This document shows positions 1-8,972 of a DNA stretch of 64,000 nucleotides, in pieces (the first letter of the stretch is position 1; the number at the start of each line of letters is the position of its first letter). A model generated the notes under the pieces. That model saw only the letters and a program-made list of their open reading frames with translations, did no database searches and had not been told where the DNA came from. Location of the stretch: assembly GCF_018394335.1 (NCBI RefSeq), contig NZ_CP074572.1, positions 620,001-684,000 on the forward strand. Direction: 5' to 3'. This stretch comes from Shewanella dokdonensis. Lineage in GTDB: Bacteria; Pseudomonadota; Gammaproteobacteria; Enterobacterales; Shewanellaceae. Made by a program: the position numbers and the translations under genes.

Positions 1-261
1 ATTGGCAACTACACCGCTGGCATGATCGGTTCTCTGATAGGTAACAGCGAGGATCAGAACCTACAGCTCAACAATGTATTGGCTATCTTCGCCGGTATTG
101 CGTTCACGTCAGTGATTGCGGGCGTTTTGCTTTACTTCATGGCAGATAAGTTGGTTGACTGGATGCATGGCGCCGAAACTAAGTTGCATACAAGCCGAGA
201 AGAGGAAGCATTGGAGCAGGAAATGGCGGTAACCGCTACGCATGAGGCAATAAAACGTTGA
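1..261 (+). CDS. C-terminal fragment of a POT/MFS-type peptide transporter
   Basis: The frame is open from base 1 and ends with TGA at 259-261, so only the last 86 codons are present. The visible part has one clear membrane segment (about residues 32-55 of the fragment, rich in A, I, V, L, F), followed by a charged tail ending in acidic and basic residues. This resembles the C-terminus of proton-dependent oligopeptide transporters, inner-membrane proteins that import di- and tripeptides. The family signature motifs lie outside the window, so the call rests on the tail only. A different 12-TM MFS carrier is possible. It converges with the response regulator at 304. Confidence 0.5.
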   Translation: MGNYTAGMIGSLIGNSEDQNLQLNNVLAIFAGIAFTSVIAGVLLYFMADKLVDWMHGAETKLHTSREEEALEQEMAVTATHEAIKR

Positions 262-270
262 GCGACACTA

Positions 271-308
271 AGAGGAATGCGCTTGCAACAGTCTATTCCT
301 CGTTTATT
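271..308. terminator. Possible terminator between convergent genes
   Basis: AGAGGAAT (271-278) can pair with ATTCCTC (295-301) across a 16-base loop, followed by GTTTATT. It sits between two converging genes. The loop is long and the T tract weak, so this is tentative. Confidence 0.3.
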
Positions 309-1416
309 CGGTGACTTTCATCTGTACAAAGCCACCTTCCACCATGTCAGGGGTATACACCAGCCCCTGAAAGTCATTCGCCATCAGCATGTGTTTATGC
401 TTGGGAATACCAGTTACCAGACACAAAGTATCGTCACCATTCAATTGTCGTGACTGCATAGATGGTTGCCCCCAGGCAAACAAGCCTAATTGCATACTAT
501 CCGCCAGTGCCAGACGAGTGAGTTCCGCGCCATGTCGCAGGTAACATCTAAGCCCTCTTCCTGCTTGAGCAACCTGTAATTCCTTATGCGTCAAATGCAA
601 TGCTACATAGATGATATCGCAATACAGATCCAAACCGGCATTCACTAGACGTTCGTTCAAATATTTCAGCATCACTTGCGGATGGGTAACAATATCATCC
701 AGCCGATTATTGCAGTCTTTTACCTTTTGATTTACAAAACTTTTTAAAAGCACACAAGCAAAGGCTGCCCGATTATCTTCCGGATGAAAATGTGCCATGT
801 ACATAATGAAATGTTCATTACCGACCATAGCGGAATCGATAAAGTAAGGACTTACCCGCTTATGGGTCATTAAGGTGTAGTCAACATGAATGCTGGGATA
901 GTCAATGGTAGAGCCCGGAAATAACTGCTGTTGGACACATTTGGCAGCTTCCGTGTTTTGTTCCAGTAACGCCAAATGTTCATTCAACTCTAGGTAAGAA
1001 AGTTCATCAATGTTTTCGTCCAGCACGCTCTGAGAAGCACCAACAGAAGCTAGACACTGATTGATCGCATATTCAACCGCATGCAGATCGCTCAGAGGCT
1101 TAACCAGATAATCACTGGCACCGAGTCGCAAAGCTTCCGTAACCAATGCCATACGTTGATTACCAGAAAGAATAATTGAGGGGATCTGTGAACCACTTTT
1201 ATAAATATGGCGTAGCATGGTGAGCCCATCCATGTTTGGCATATTTAGATCGGCTAAAATGATGTCAAAACGTTTTTTGGCAAACAATTCCAGTCCTTCA
1301 CGCCCATCTTCGGCTTCGGATACCAAAGCCCCACGAGTGCGTAAAAAACTGGAAAGTACATCCCGGAATACCGGATCGTCTTCCACCAACAAGATATTCA
1401 AAGTTTCAAGCGCCAT
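304..1416 (-). CDS. RssB-like response regulator with degenerate PP2C-type output domain
   Basis: A 370-residue protein with an N-terminal receiver domain (about residues 5-125): acidic pair D13-D14, phospho-acceptor D56 in the motif LADLNMP, and conserved K107. The C-terminal 200 residues resemble the phosphatase-like output domain of RssB/PP2C response regulators but show no clear metal-binding aspartates. RssB delivers sigma-S to ClpXP in enterics; whether this protein does so here is inference. I start it at the ATG at 1416, which follows a GGGAAG ribosome site; an in-frame ATG 39 bases further upstream lacks a site as good. It lies next to mlaA on the same strand. Confidence 0.75.
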   Translation of the reverse strand: MALETLNILLVEDDPVFRDVLSSFLRTRGALVSEAEDGREGLELFAKKRFDIILADLNMPNMDGLTMLRHIYKSGSQIPSIILSGNQRMALVTEALRLGASDYLVKPLSDLHAVEYAINQCLASVGASQSVLDENIDELSYLELNEHLALLEQNTEAAKCVQQQLFPGSTIDYPSIHVDYTLMTHKRVSPYFIDSAMVGNEHFIMYMAHFHPEDNRAAFACVLLKSFVNQKVKDCNNRLDDIVTHPQVMLKYLNERLVNAGLDLYCDIIYVALHLTHKELQVAQAGRGLRCYLRHGAELTRLALADSMQLGLFAWGQPSMQSRQLNGDDTLCLVTGIPKHKHMLMANDFQGLVYTPDMVEGGFVQMKVTE

Positions 1417-1504
1417 ATAAACTTCCCGGCAAGAACTGCTACCTGGCACCACCATCTGAATGTTATTGGCCGATAATCCGGTTTAATCCGATGATAGTTA
1501 AAGG

Positions 1505-2293
1505 CTACTGCAACTCCTGCATATACTCGTCAAGCAACTCATCATCATCCTTTTTTGATGGAACCTTACCGTCGTACACTTTGTAATCCACATATTGGAT
1601 ATACGCATCCTTGACAAAGCTGTACGGGTCGAGTGCGTTGTCTACCAAACGTTCCTGTTCTATTGCGGCAGCGCGGGCATTAAGCCCCTTAATTCCCCAT
1701 TTAAGAACCTTCTGCCAAAGAGTCAGTTCTGACAAGGGGAAGTATAGTTCATCCACCCAGTCTGTAGTGATTTCTCTCGTTACATAGGGGCCGGCAAATG
1801 GTGCCATAAAATAGGGGCCATTGGGTACGCCGTAATACCCTAAGACTTCGTTAAAATCATCCTGTTTACGTGGCATTCCCATCATATCTGCCACATCAAT
1901 GAGGCCAAGTATTCCCACTGTGGTATTCACCACAAAACGGCCGCCAGCATTCAGTGCCCAGTGCCATTTGCCTTGCAGGGTATTGTTCACTAGGCTATGG
2001 GGTTCATCCAAGTTCTGTACAAAGTTATCCAGCCCGGTTTTTACCGGATCTGGCACATAATCCCGATACCCATGCGCTACCGGTCTAGCAACATATTTAT
2101 CAAGATAGTTGTAGTTAAAATTCCACATGGCTCGGTTAAACCCTTCCCAAGGGTCACGAGGATCTTTATAAGTGATGGAGACCTGTTTGTCTTCATGCAC
2201 TTGAGTGTCATCGCTCTTGGTCACTTTCTCTGCAGCCGATACGGCGAATGAAAATGTCAGAGCAAAAATTGCTAAAAGCCACGGATACTTCAT
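1505..2293 (-). CDS. mlaA: MlaA (VacJ) phospholipid-transport protein
   Basis: A 262-residue MlaA family protein. The core from about residue 45 has the family's DPWEGFNR start, the NNTLQGK stretch and the conserved GPYVMAPF-like segment (here GPYFMAPFAGP). MlaA sits in the outer membrane with porins and removes phospholipid from the outer leaflet, passing it to MlaC and MlaFEDB. The N-terminus is a normal hydrophobic signal sequence ending VSAAEK. There is no cysteine there, whereas characterised MlaA proteins are lipoproteins with an LxGC lipobox. The start has an AGAGAAAG ribosome site. It is divergent from the fliK-like gene. Confidence 0.9.
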   Translation of the reverse strand: MKYPWLLAIFALTFSFAVSAAEKVTKSDDTQVHEDKQVSITYKDPRDPWEGFNRAMWNFNYNYLDKYVARPVAHGYRDYVPDPVKTGLDNFVQNLDEPHSLVNNTLQGKWHWALNAGGRFVVNTTVGILGLIDVADMMGMPRKQDDFNEVLGYYGVPNGPYFMAPFAGPYVTREITTDWVDELYFPLSELTLWQKVLKWGIKGLNARAAAIEQERLVDNALDPYSFVKDAYIQYVDYKVYDGKVPSKKDDDELLDEYMQELQ

Positions 2294-2341
2294 GTCTTTC
2301 TCTTCTGGGGTAGCATATTCAGAATATTAGTCGGGATGGAC

Positions 2342-2369
2342 TAAAGGATATAACTGTTCAGGCCGATAC
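2342..2369 (+). promoter_or_regulatory. Sigma-28 (FliA)-like promoter for the fliK-like/flhX genes
   Basis: TAAAG at 2342-2346 and GCCGATAC at 2362-2369 match the two halves of the FliA consensus (TAAA-N15-GCCGATAA), here with 16 bases between. It points at the plus-strand gene starting at 2517, about 147 bases away. The one-base longer spacer lowers confidence. Confidence 0.5.
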
Positions 2370-2516
2370 AGTGGTAATTAAAGCATGCAGCAAACGTCAA
2401 AAGTCTGTCCATTGACCTGTTCCTTGGCTGTAAGGATACTGCGCTGAAAAAATAGATCAAATTGATATTTAGCAGCAACCGTTCGAAAAAGCGCATTAAA
2501 ACCCCGGATTGAGACA

Positions 2517-4321
2517 ATGAATCCAATAAATGGCACAATACCACCCAATAATACAGCCACTGCCGTAACACCCGTATCAGGCAGTGCAACGATATTACCC
2601 TTGACGGTTGAGCTGTCTCGAGGGCAACTGCAGGTGCAGATCCAAGGGCAACAATATGTATTGCAAACCGATGGTGATATTCAGCAATTAAAAGCTGTTG
2701 TGCAACAAAGCTATGTAACAGCACTAGAGATCCAGCGGCCATTACCCGAAGTGTTACAGGGACAAACCACCAGTCAATTACTGGTATTGGCTAAGTCTAT
2801 CCAAATTCGATTGCCGGACGCATTGACGCAACTGGCATCGCAAAACGGTATTCCCTTCCAATTGTTACAGCAGCTAGCCAGCAGACCGCAGGGATATCCA
2901 CTCCCCCCGTTACCGTTGATAAGGCGGATATCCGCTTCGCTGGCGGCGTTGTTGTCACCATTCCACAAGATGTAAAGCTACCTACGGGACAATATCTGGC
3001 AAAAGTTGTAGCCCAGAACAACGGATTACAGTTACAGCTACAGCCTGTTGTTAGCCAAACAGCCGTCACGCTACAACCCGCTTCACAGTTCAAGTTTTCA
3101 ATGGACGGAGTGTTAGAGCAACCGCCAAGGCTGCTGAACAAACCGGATATTGGGGCAATTTTTACCCAATGGTTCAAAGCCATGGAACAGATAGCCGTTC
3201 CGCAAAACCGGGAGCAGGGCTCAAGTCCCCAAGCCGCGACAGCAACCAGCAGTAACATTCCCATAAAATTGGCAGACACTGGAGCGTTGCCCAAAAATCC
3301 AGCTTTATCGACAAGCAATAATACTGCTGACGTGGCGAAATCTTTGCTTGGCAAAGAAATATTGGCAACAAAGCTTGCTGCCACGACTGGAGAACAGGCC
3401 GTTTCTAAGGCTGATATTAAATCCGCGTTAAATCCGCCAGCGACGACAGAGAACCCGGGGAGTGGCACCAAGCTTCCGCCCCAGGCTATCCTCACGTTCA
3501 ATTATCTACAACGTGCTTTTAATAAGTTAGGCGCCGTTCCTCGTACTGAATTACATACAATGGAGGTACGGCAGAATGTGGCATCTGAGCTGCTGAAACT
3601 ACTACCAGCACTGCAACCTAAATCCATGGGAAGCCTTGCATTACCTGAGGTATTACAAGCGGAATTAACAGCACAGCTAGCATTTCAACCTGCGGCTCCG
3701 GTAACAACCCCCAACGCCACTCAAGCGGATGCAGTAAGTACCTTGTTGCAGTTACTTATCGGGGTGAAGGCATTTAGTCAGCAGCTGCATGTCAGCCCTA
3801 AGTTACGCCAATATCTGCAATCGCTGCAGAGTCGAAGCGGAATTGGCGCGGCGTTATTACAGACGTTGCAGGAAAATGACGCTCTAGAGCACGTGAATCG
3901 AATGGTTCAAGGAATACGTTTGTATCAACAAGCCAGCAATGTTGATGGAGGTAATCAAACTTGGTATGCCACAATTCCTTATTACTTGGATCAGCGACAG
4001 GAACAACTGGAAGCTAAATATGAACAATCAGCCGCAAACTCACAAGAGCCAAACAAACGCCAACAATGGCAGTTACAGCTGAAATTTAACTTGAGTTCTG
4101 GTGCCCTGTTAGCAAAAGCACAGATGCAGGAACACGGAGTAAGCCTGCACTTTATTGGCAGTAGCCAACTGTTGATTGACAAAGTTAGCAGTAACGTGGA
4201 GATGCTAGGGAAAAAGCTGACACAACTAGGGCTAGCGCCAAGTGAGATATCGGCACACGTTGCCCCTGTGCCGGCAACCTTGCTGCCAGGCGACCACTAT
4301 CTAGTACAGCTTAAAGCGTAA
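2517..4321 (+). pseudogene. FliK-like hook-length-control family protein, frameshifted in this sequence
   Basis: Two open frames (2517-2975, then a +2-phase frame open from before 2880 to 4321) join into one protein of about 601 residues. Adding one C to the six-C run at 2903-2908 restores a continuous frame. The protein is rich in Q, L, A and P, low in complexity, with a more ordered C-terminal third (about residues 500-600) typical of FliK C-terminal domains. It is followed 10 bases later by a small FlhB-tail protein, the same pairing as Bacillus ylqG-ylqH. It is a second FliK-like gene; the main fliK is at 22983-24588. Its role is unknown; a secretion-switch function is inference. Start ATG follows GGATTGAG. 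Confidence 0.7.
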
Positions 4322-4331
4322 GGAACATAAC

Positions 4332-4646
4332 ATGACCGATGAAACCAAGCCGAAACCCAAGCAGGCTGTGGCTCTGAGCTTTGATGGAAAATCTGCGCCT
4401 ACAATCACTGCTAAAGGGCAAGACTTACTGGCAGAAGAGATCATTGCAGTTGCAAAAGCCGCAGGGGTTCATATCCATCACGATGAACATCTGAGTAATT
4501 TTCTGCAAATGTTGGAGCTAGGCGACGCCATTCCTAAAGAGCTATACTTGCTAATTGCAGAGTTAATCGCATTTGTTTACATGTTGGATGGCAAGTTTCC
4601 CGAACAGTGGGAAAACATGCATAAAAAAATCGTCGCGCAGGCGTAA
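4332..4646 (+). CDS. flhX: FlhX, small homologue of the FlhB cytoplasmic tail
   Basis: A 104-residue protein homologous to the C-terminal cytoplasmic domain of FlhB/YscU export-switch proteins. It has the AVAL-like strand near residue 13, the segment LAEEIIAVAKAAGVHI and the ELYLLIAELIAFVY helix, but no transmembrane part. The NPTH-type autocleavage site is absent, so it resembles a pre-cleaved tail. Such proteins can partly replace the FlhB C-domain in Salmonella-type assays; here its function is inferred from family. It has an AAGGAA ribosome site and a strong terminator directly after its stop, and probably shares a promoter with the fliK-like gene. Confidence 0.85.
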   Translation: MTDETKPKPKQAVALSFDGKSAPTITAKGQDLLAEEIIAVAKAAGVHIHHDEHLSNFLQMLELGDAIPKELYLLIAELIAFVYMLDGKFPEQWENMHKKIVAQA

Positions 4647-4670
4647 AAAAAGAGGCAAGCGCCTCTTTTC
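4645..4670. terminator. Bidirectional rho-independent terminator
   Basis: AGAGGC (4651-4656) pairs with GCCTCT (4661-4666) around loop AAGC, flanked by six A before and TTTT after. It serves flhX on the plus strand and the DUF2802 gene on the minus strand. Confidence 0.85.
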
Positions 4671-4671
4671 A

Positions 4672-5076
4672 TTATCTTTTGCTATGCAAGCGTATCAACA
4701 ACTCAGCCTCAGCTTTAGGCAGCTCACACTCCCGCATCAACTCGTCAGCACCCGCACCAAGCTGTACCATTTTAATCGCCCGGCTGTATAATTTGGCTTG
4801 CGGTTCCTGATGCATGGATTCATCCAATTTGACATCCTGTTCCGCCAATTTGCGTTCCAGTGCCAATATTCGCCGACCAACGCCAATGGTACCGCTTCGC
4901 AGCTCATGCAATTCTCGCTTAAGCGCATCGCGCTGCCGGTCACCTTCCTTAACCAACAGCGTTAAAGCCTCAACTTTAGTACGAAGACGGTTCCCCTGCT
5001 TCTGCAGAAATAGCACTAGACCAAGACAGGCAACAATATAAACCAGCGCTGCGATCAAAAAACCATCGCCTATCAT
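4672..5076 (-). CDS. DUF2802 family membrane-anchored coiled-coil protein
   Basis: A 134-residue protein: one N-terminal membrane segment (about residues 5-24), a charged coiled-coil region (about 28-85, with regularly spaced L, E, R and K), then a small C-terminal helical domain with AKLYSRAIKMVQLGAG and ELPKAEAELL, which is the DUF2802 signature. The gene follows cheW in many polar flagellates (Vibrio, Pseudomonas, Shewanella). Its function is not known; the ending resembles a short helix-turn-helix. It is the last gene of the chemotaxis operon and ends at the shared terminator. Confidence 0.85.
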   Translation of the reverse strand: MIGDGFLIAALVYIVACLGLVLFLQKQGNRLRTKVEALTLLVKEGDRQRDALKRELHELRSGTIGVGRRILALERKLAEQDVKLDESMHQEPQAKLYSRAIKMVQLGAGADELMRECELPKAEAELLIRLHSKR

Positions 5077-5132
5077 CAGGTACTTACTCCTTAACTGCTA
5101 CCATAATCCTATGACAGTCTGTTTCAGACTGC

Positions 5133-5627
5133 TTATAACTGAGCCAGTTCCGCCCATTCTTCATCGGAAAGCAGTTTGTCCAAATCTACGAGGATCAGCA
5201 GTTCTTCACCGCGGTTGCTGACGCCCTGGATAAATTTAGCACTTTCTTCAGTACCCACATTTGGCGCATTATCAATTTCAGAGCGACGCAGATAAACCAC
5301 TTCTGCAACACTATCCACAAGAATACCAATCACTTGTTTTTCTGCTTCGATGATAACGATGCGGGTAGAGTCATCTACTTCCGCAGCAGGTAATCCAAAA
5401 CGACTGCGAGTGTCGATGACGGTGACCACATTACCGCGAAGGTTGATAATACCCAGCACATAGTGCGGAGCACCTGGCACCGGGGCAATTTCAGTGTAAC
5501 GCAGCACTTCCTGTACCTGCATTACGTTGATGCCATAGGTCTCGTTATCTAATTTAAAAGTCACCCATTGCAGTACTGCATCGTCTTTACCTGTAGACAC
5601 AGCAGCTACATTTCTTGATTCTGTCAT
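5133..5627 (-). CDS. cheW: Chemotaxis coupling protein CheW
   Basis: A 164-residue single CheW domain. It couples methyl-accepting receptors to the kinase CheA at the polar array. Visible family features are the FKLDNETYGINVMQVQEV start of the beta-barrel, the conserved APHYVLGIINLRGNVV segment and the VIDTRSRFGL strand. The length is typical. It lies 7 bases after parP and is probably co-transcribed with it. Confidence 0.97.
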   Translation of the reverse strand: MTESRNVAAVSTGKDDAVLQWVTFKLDNETYGINVMQVQEVLRYTEIAPVPGAPHYVLGIINLRGNVVTVIDTRSRFGLPAAEVDDSTRIVIIEAEKQVIGILVDSVAEVVYLRRSEIDNAPNVGTEESAKFIQGVSNRGEELLILVDLDKLLSDEEWAELAQL

Positions 5628-5634
5628 ATTTACC

Positions 5635-6549
5635 TCAGTCTATCGGATCTTGACATCCCAACCCGGCATTGAGCATTTCAACAAGTGCCCGGACATGCAA
5701 AATGCCACACATCTGTTCCTTTACCACTCCCGCCAACCACGGGCGTTTCCCTGCTTTCCCACGCCAATTGACCTGGGATTTATCAATTTTGACGGCATTG
5801 ACCAGTGATTCACAGGCCAATCCCCAATTACTGTTTTCCAATACTACAAGATATTGATAATTTATGGATTGTGCCAGTTTCTGATCATATTTTTCTGGCA
5901 TTACCCATGCGGCGGTATCCACCACATTCAATTGCGACTCCCGATAATTCTGCACGCCCTTAAACCAGCGGGGTCGCCCGATAATATGATTGATGTGCTC
6001 TATCTGTACAATGCCGCCCAAATTTAGCAAGGGCACGGCCAAGGTCAGCCCGGCAACATTGAAAAACAGCACTTGGAACTCATCGTCCAGCAGTTGCTCC
6101 AGCGGTGTTATCAGCTGTGGAGGTTGTGTTCCCGCTTGCGTTTGGGGCGTGACGGCCGCAACCGTCTCATCGGTGGGCACGGCATCAGTCACAGTCGGAG
6201 CAACTGTATCTCGCGCTAACAGTGGTTCAGCGGTTGTGGCTGGTGCCGCCGTTTTTTCCAATGCCACCGGTTGAACATGCGCAACCTCAGTAGCAGCCGG
6301 AGCAACTTGCGCCAGTAACCGCTGCAATGCCTGTTTATCGATGGCAGGTTTAACATCGGCAGAGGCTTCACGTTGTTGGCTTATCGGTTTGGCGACAGCT
6401 GGCTTAGGTTTTGCTATCGGTGTGACACCTGCAATCGCCGTAGCAGTTACAACAGCAGCAGGCACCTCCGTAGCTTGGGTTTCAGCTTCGGGCTCGCTCA
6501 GCAGCACGCTGAAATAGTCAAAAACAGTTTCATCAACCGATTTTGGCAT
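5635..6549 (-). CDS. parP: ParP, CheW-domain protein linking ParC to chemotaxis arrays
   Basis: A 304-residue protein with a long A/P/T-rich, probably disordered N-terminal half (about 1-145) and a C-terminal CheW-like domain (about 150-300, with NVAGLTLAVPLLNLGGIV and WFKGVQNYRE). In Vibrio, ParP binds the ATPase ParC and the CheA LID region, holding chemotaxis arrays at the old cell pole and ensuring inheritance at division. The assignment rests on the CheW domain, the N-terminal extension and the adjacent parC, which it overlaps by 17 bases. The N-terminal repeats of TxA/PxV are low complexity. Confidence 0.85.
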   Translation of the reverse strand: MPKSVDETVFDYFSVLLSEPEAETQATEVPAAVVTATAIAGVTPIAKPKPAVAKPISQQREASADVKPAIDKQALQRLLAQVAPAATEVAHVQPVALEKTAAPATTAEPLLARDTVAPTVTDAVPTDETVAAVTPQTQAGTQPPQLITPLEQLLDDEFQVLFFNVAGLTLAVPLLNLGGIVQIEHINHIIGRPRWFKGVQNYRESQLNVVDTAAWVMPEKYDQKLAQSINYQYLVVLENSNWGLACESLVNAVKIDKSQVNWRGKAGKRPWLAGVVKEQMCGILHVRALVEMLNAGLGCQDPID

Positions 6550-7324
6550 GAGCGAACTCTCCCTTCATCAGGAAATCCAACAAACGTTCATACGCCTTGA
6601 CCCCACGCGACAGTGGCGCGTAGTGACTGGCCGGAAGATGCGCCAAACTGGCATCACGAAACTTAGTATCAACCGGGATGACATCTGGCCACAGCCGCTC
6701 GCCATAGACATCACCAAGAAATTGCAAGGCTGCAGACGATGCCTTGGTGCGTCGATCATACATAGTGGGGACAATGGAGTAACTGTAACGAGTACTTTTA
6801 GAGCGCCCCATCAACTCCATGGTTTTAATCATGCGCTCTAGCCCTTTAATGGCTAAGAACTCTGTCTGAACCGGCACAATAATATGCTGGCTGGCCGCCA
6901 GCGCATTAACCATCAACACCCCGAGCACAGGCGGACAATCAACCAAAGCGACATCATAATCAGCACTCAGCAGCTGTATCAGATTACGCAACACCAACCC
7001 CATACCTTCATGATGACCAAGCGCACGATCTAACGTTGCTAAGGCCATGGTAGCAGGTAATAGATCTATGCCATCTACGGAGGTAGGCACCACATGTTGC
7101 TTTACCAAATCTCGGGACAGATGGTCATGGGCGACAAACACATCGTAAAGAGAAGCTGGCACCTCTTCTGAATCAATCCCGAGGTAATACCCCAAAGAAG
7201 CATGCGGATCGGTATCAATCATCAGCACTCGCTGGCCGCGTTTGGCTAAAACGCCGGCGAGACTGGCCACCGAGGTCGTTTTACCGACACCGCCTTTTTG
7301 ATTTGCGATGGTCCAGACTCTCAC
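6533..7324 (-). CDS. parC: ParC, ParA-like ATPase for polar placement of chemotaxis proteins
   Basis: A 263-residue ParA/MinD-type ATPase with the deviant Walker A motif KGGVGKTT (residues 10-17), the DTDPHASL motif near residue 38 and the DCPPVLGVL Walker B region near 129. ParC forms a polar cluster that recruits ParP and the chemotaxis array. The gene sits between a small membrane-protein gene and parP, as in Vibrio-type che operons, which separates it from plasmid-type parA. It is not the topoisomerase subunit of the same name. Confidence 0.88.
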   Translation of the reverse strand: MRVWTIANQKGGVGKTTSVASLAGVLAKRGQRVLMIDTDPHASLGYYLGIDSEEVPASLYDVFVAHDHLSRDLVKQHVVPTSVDGIDLLPATMALATLDRALGHHEGMGLVLRNLIQLLSADYDVALVDCPPVLGVLMVNALAASQHIIVPVQTEFLAIKGLERMIKTMELMGRSKSTRYSYSIVPTMYDRRTKASSAALQFLGDVYGERLWPDVIPVDTKFRDASLAHLPASHYAPLSRGVKAYERLLDFLMKGEFAHAKIG

Positions 7325-7365
7325 ATTTAGCCCCTTCTACCGGACATAGCAGCGCCGGTCAGCGT

Positions 7366-7839
7366 TTACTCATCATTCACATCCCGGGTTGTTACCCGGA
7401 TACCGCCGTGCGGTAAACGTATCACTTTGACACCGTTTTGCAGCTGTTCCACCATGACCGGCGTTGCCGATGCCGCAGGTGGTAATTTATCGTTACTGTT
7501 CGGCTTATTCGCAGGCTCTGGTGCTTGGGTGCGTTGTTTTTGACGCGCATCATCCAAAGACTGCTGCAACGACTTTGTCCCTTCCTGCACCGGTTTCACC
7601 ACATCCAATAAAGACGCGGTTTGGTCTGGATGCTTTACCATCCAGTCAGCAATTTGCGCCGCCTGTGCATCTGGCACCATCAGCACCACTTGCGATGCTC
7701 GAAGTTGTTCAGTTTCCTGCTGCAACAGCTGATTTTTTACATGTAACTGCCAACTGACAGCTGCGAGCACCAATACCGCCAACGACAACAGGAAGATACT
7801 TAACCAGTATCCTGTTTGCCGATCAGCGTTATCAGCCAC
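7366..7839 (-). CDS. Single-pass membrane protein of the chemotaxis operon, function unknown
   Basis: About 157 residues. An N-terminal membrane segment ([18 protein letters not shown]) is followed by a short coiled coil and a charged periplasmic-type domain ending in a strand-rich tail. I place the start at GTG 7839, whose codon overlaps the cheB stop (GTGGCTGA) and follows ACGAGAG. An in-frame ATG at 7908 would force a 77-base overlap with cheB. I do not recognise the family. The position between cheB and parC suggests a role at the polar chemotaxis cluster, but that is inference. Confidence 0.7.
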   Translation of the reverse strand: MADNADRQTGYWLSIFLLSLAVLVLAAVSWQLHVKNQLLQQETEQLRASQVVLMVPDAQAAQIADWMVKHPDQTASLLDVVKPVQEGTKSLQQSLDDARQKQRTQAPEPANKPNSNDKLPPAASATPVMVEQLQNGVKVIRLPHGGIRVTTRDVNDE

Positions 7840-8953
7840 GAGCAGACTCTCGTAAAATCGCTTCAGCCATGCTATCCAATGCAATTGAATGGCTGGATAT
7901 TCCGGCAACGGTCACTGCCTGTGGCATACCATAGACAACGCAAGATGCCTCATCCTGCGCCCAGATGGTGGAACCGGCGCTTTTTAACAAGCGTGCGCCT
8001 TCGCGACCATCCGCGCCCATCCCAGTTAACACCACCGCTAACACATCGCCACCATACGCTTTGGCCGCAGAAGCAAAAGTAATGTCTACTGACGGTTTAT
8101 AGTTCATTTCCGGTGTGCCACTTACCACTTTAAGCCGGCCACTCACGCCAGCGCGCTCTATCATCATCTGCATACCACCAGGCGCTAAATAGGCACAACC
8201 CGGCCGCATAGCATCGCCATTGCTGGCTTCTTTTACTTCAATTTGGCACAAACTATTAAGTCGTGCGGCAAATGCTGGCGTAAACGCCGCCGGCATGTGT
8301 TGGATCAACACGATAGGATGTGGGTAATCCGCCGGGAAGCGCGTCAAAATTCGCTGCAAGGCTACTGGCCCTCCAGTGGATGTTCCTATCACCAACAATT
8401 TATATTGCTTACCGCTGGCTCTGGCTGGCGCAACACCGCGCCCGACATTACGCTCAGCCGGTTTTTGGGCCTCTTCTTCATGCAATGGCCGCGACAGTGG
8501 ACGACCGACAGTTGGCCGGGTCACCGGACTGGGTCGACTGATCGGCCGAAAAACTCGACGACGGCCAAGCGCTCTCACACGTTGTTGTAATAATTCAATT
8601 GCGGCATCTTTATTGGTCGCAATATCCTCGAAGCGCTTGGGCAAAAAGTCGAGAGCACCGGCGTCCAAGGCATCCAACGTGGCTTTAGCACCTTCGTGGG
8701 TCAAAGAGGAAAACATCAGGATCGGTGTCGGCGTGCTCTCCATAATTTTACGCACAGCAGTGATCCCGTCCATCACTGGCATTTCAATATCCATAGTGAT
8801 GACGTTTGGCTTGAGTTCTGCGGCCATACGCACGGCTTCTAGTCCGTTAGCCGCCAAACCGACCACTTCCAGTTCTGGGTCCTGATTTACAATTTCACTC
8901 ACGCGTCGACGAAAGAATCCCGAGTCGTCGACGACCAACACTTTAATAGCCAT
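7832..8953 (-). CDS. cheB: Chemotaxis response regulator and methylesterase CheB
   Basis: A 373-residue two-domain protein. The receiver domain (1-120) has the acidic pair D9-D10 and phospho-acceptor D55 in [12 protein letters not shown] proline/arginine-rich linker (about 135-180) leads to the methylesterase domain with the catalytic triad visible as S192 (GTSTGGP), H219 (IQHMP) and D315 (GMGADG). It removes methyl groups from chemoreceptors and is activated by CheA. The usual length is about 350-375. It follows cheA by 19 bases. Confidence 0.97.
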   Translation of the reverse strand: MAIKVLVVDDSGFFRRRVSEIVNQDPELEVVGLAANGLEAVRMAAELKPNVITMDIEMPVMDGITAVRKIMESTPTPILMFSSLTHEGAKATLDALDAGALDFLPKRFEDIATNKDAAIELLQQRVRALGRRRVFRPISRPSPVTRPTVGRPLSRPLHEEEAQKPAERNVGRGVAPARASGKQYKLLVIGTSTGGPVALQRILTRFPADYPHPIVLIQHMPAAFTPAFAARLNSLCQIEVKEASNGDAMRPGCAYLAPGGMQMMIERAGVSGRLKVVSGTPEMNYKPSVDITFASAAKAYGGDVLAVVLTGMGADGREGARLLKSAGSTIWAQDEASCVVYGMPQAVTVAGISSHSIALDSMAEAILRESARG

Positions 8954-8972
8954 TCAAATCCTTAGTTATGGT

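Noticed and set aside
2341..3501. Minus-strand open frames opposite the fliK-like gene
   Set aside because: They have no ribosome sites or family similarity and lie across a well-supported plus-strand gene and its promoter region.
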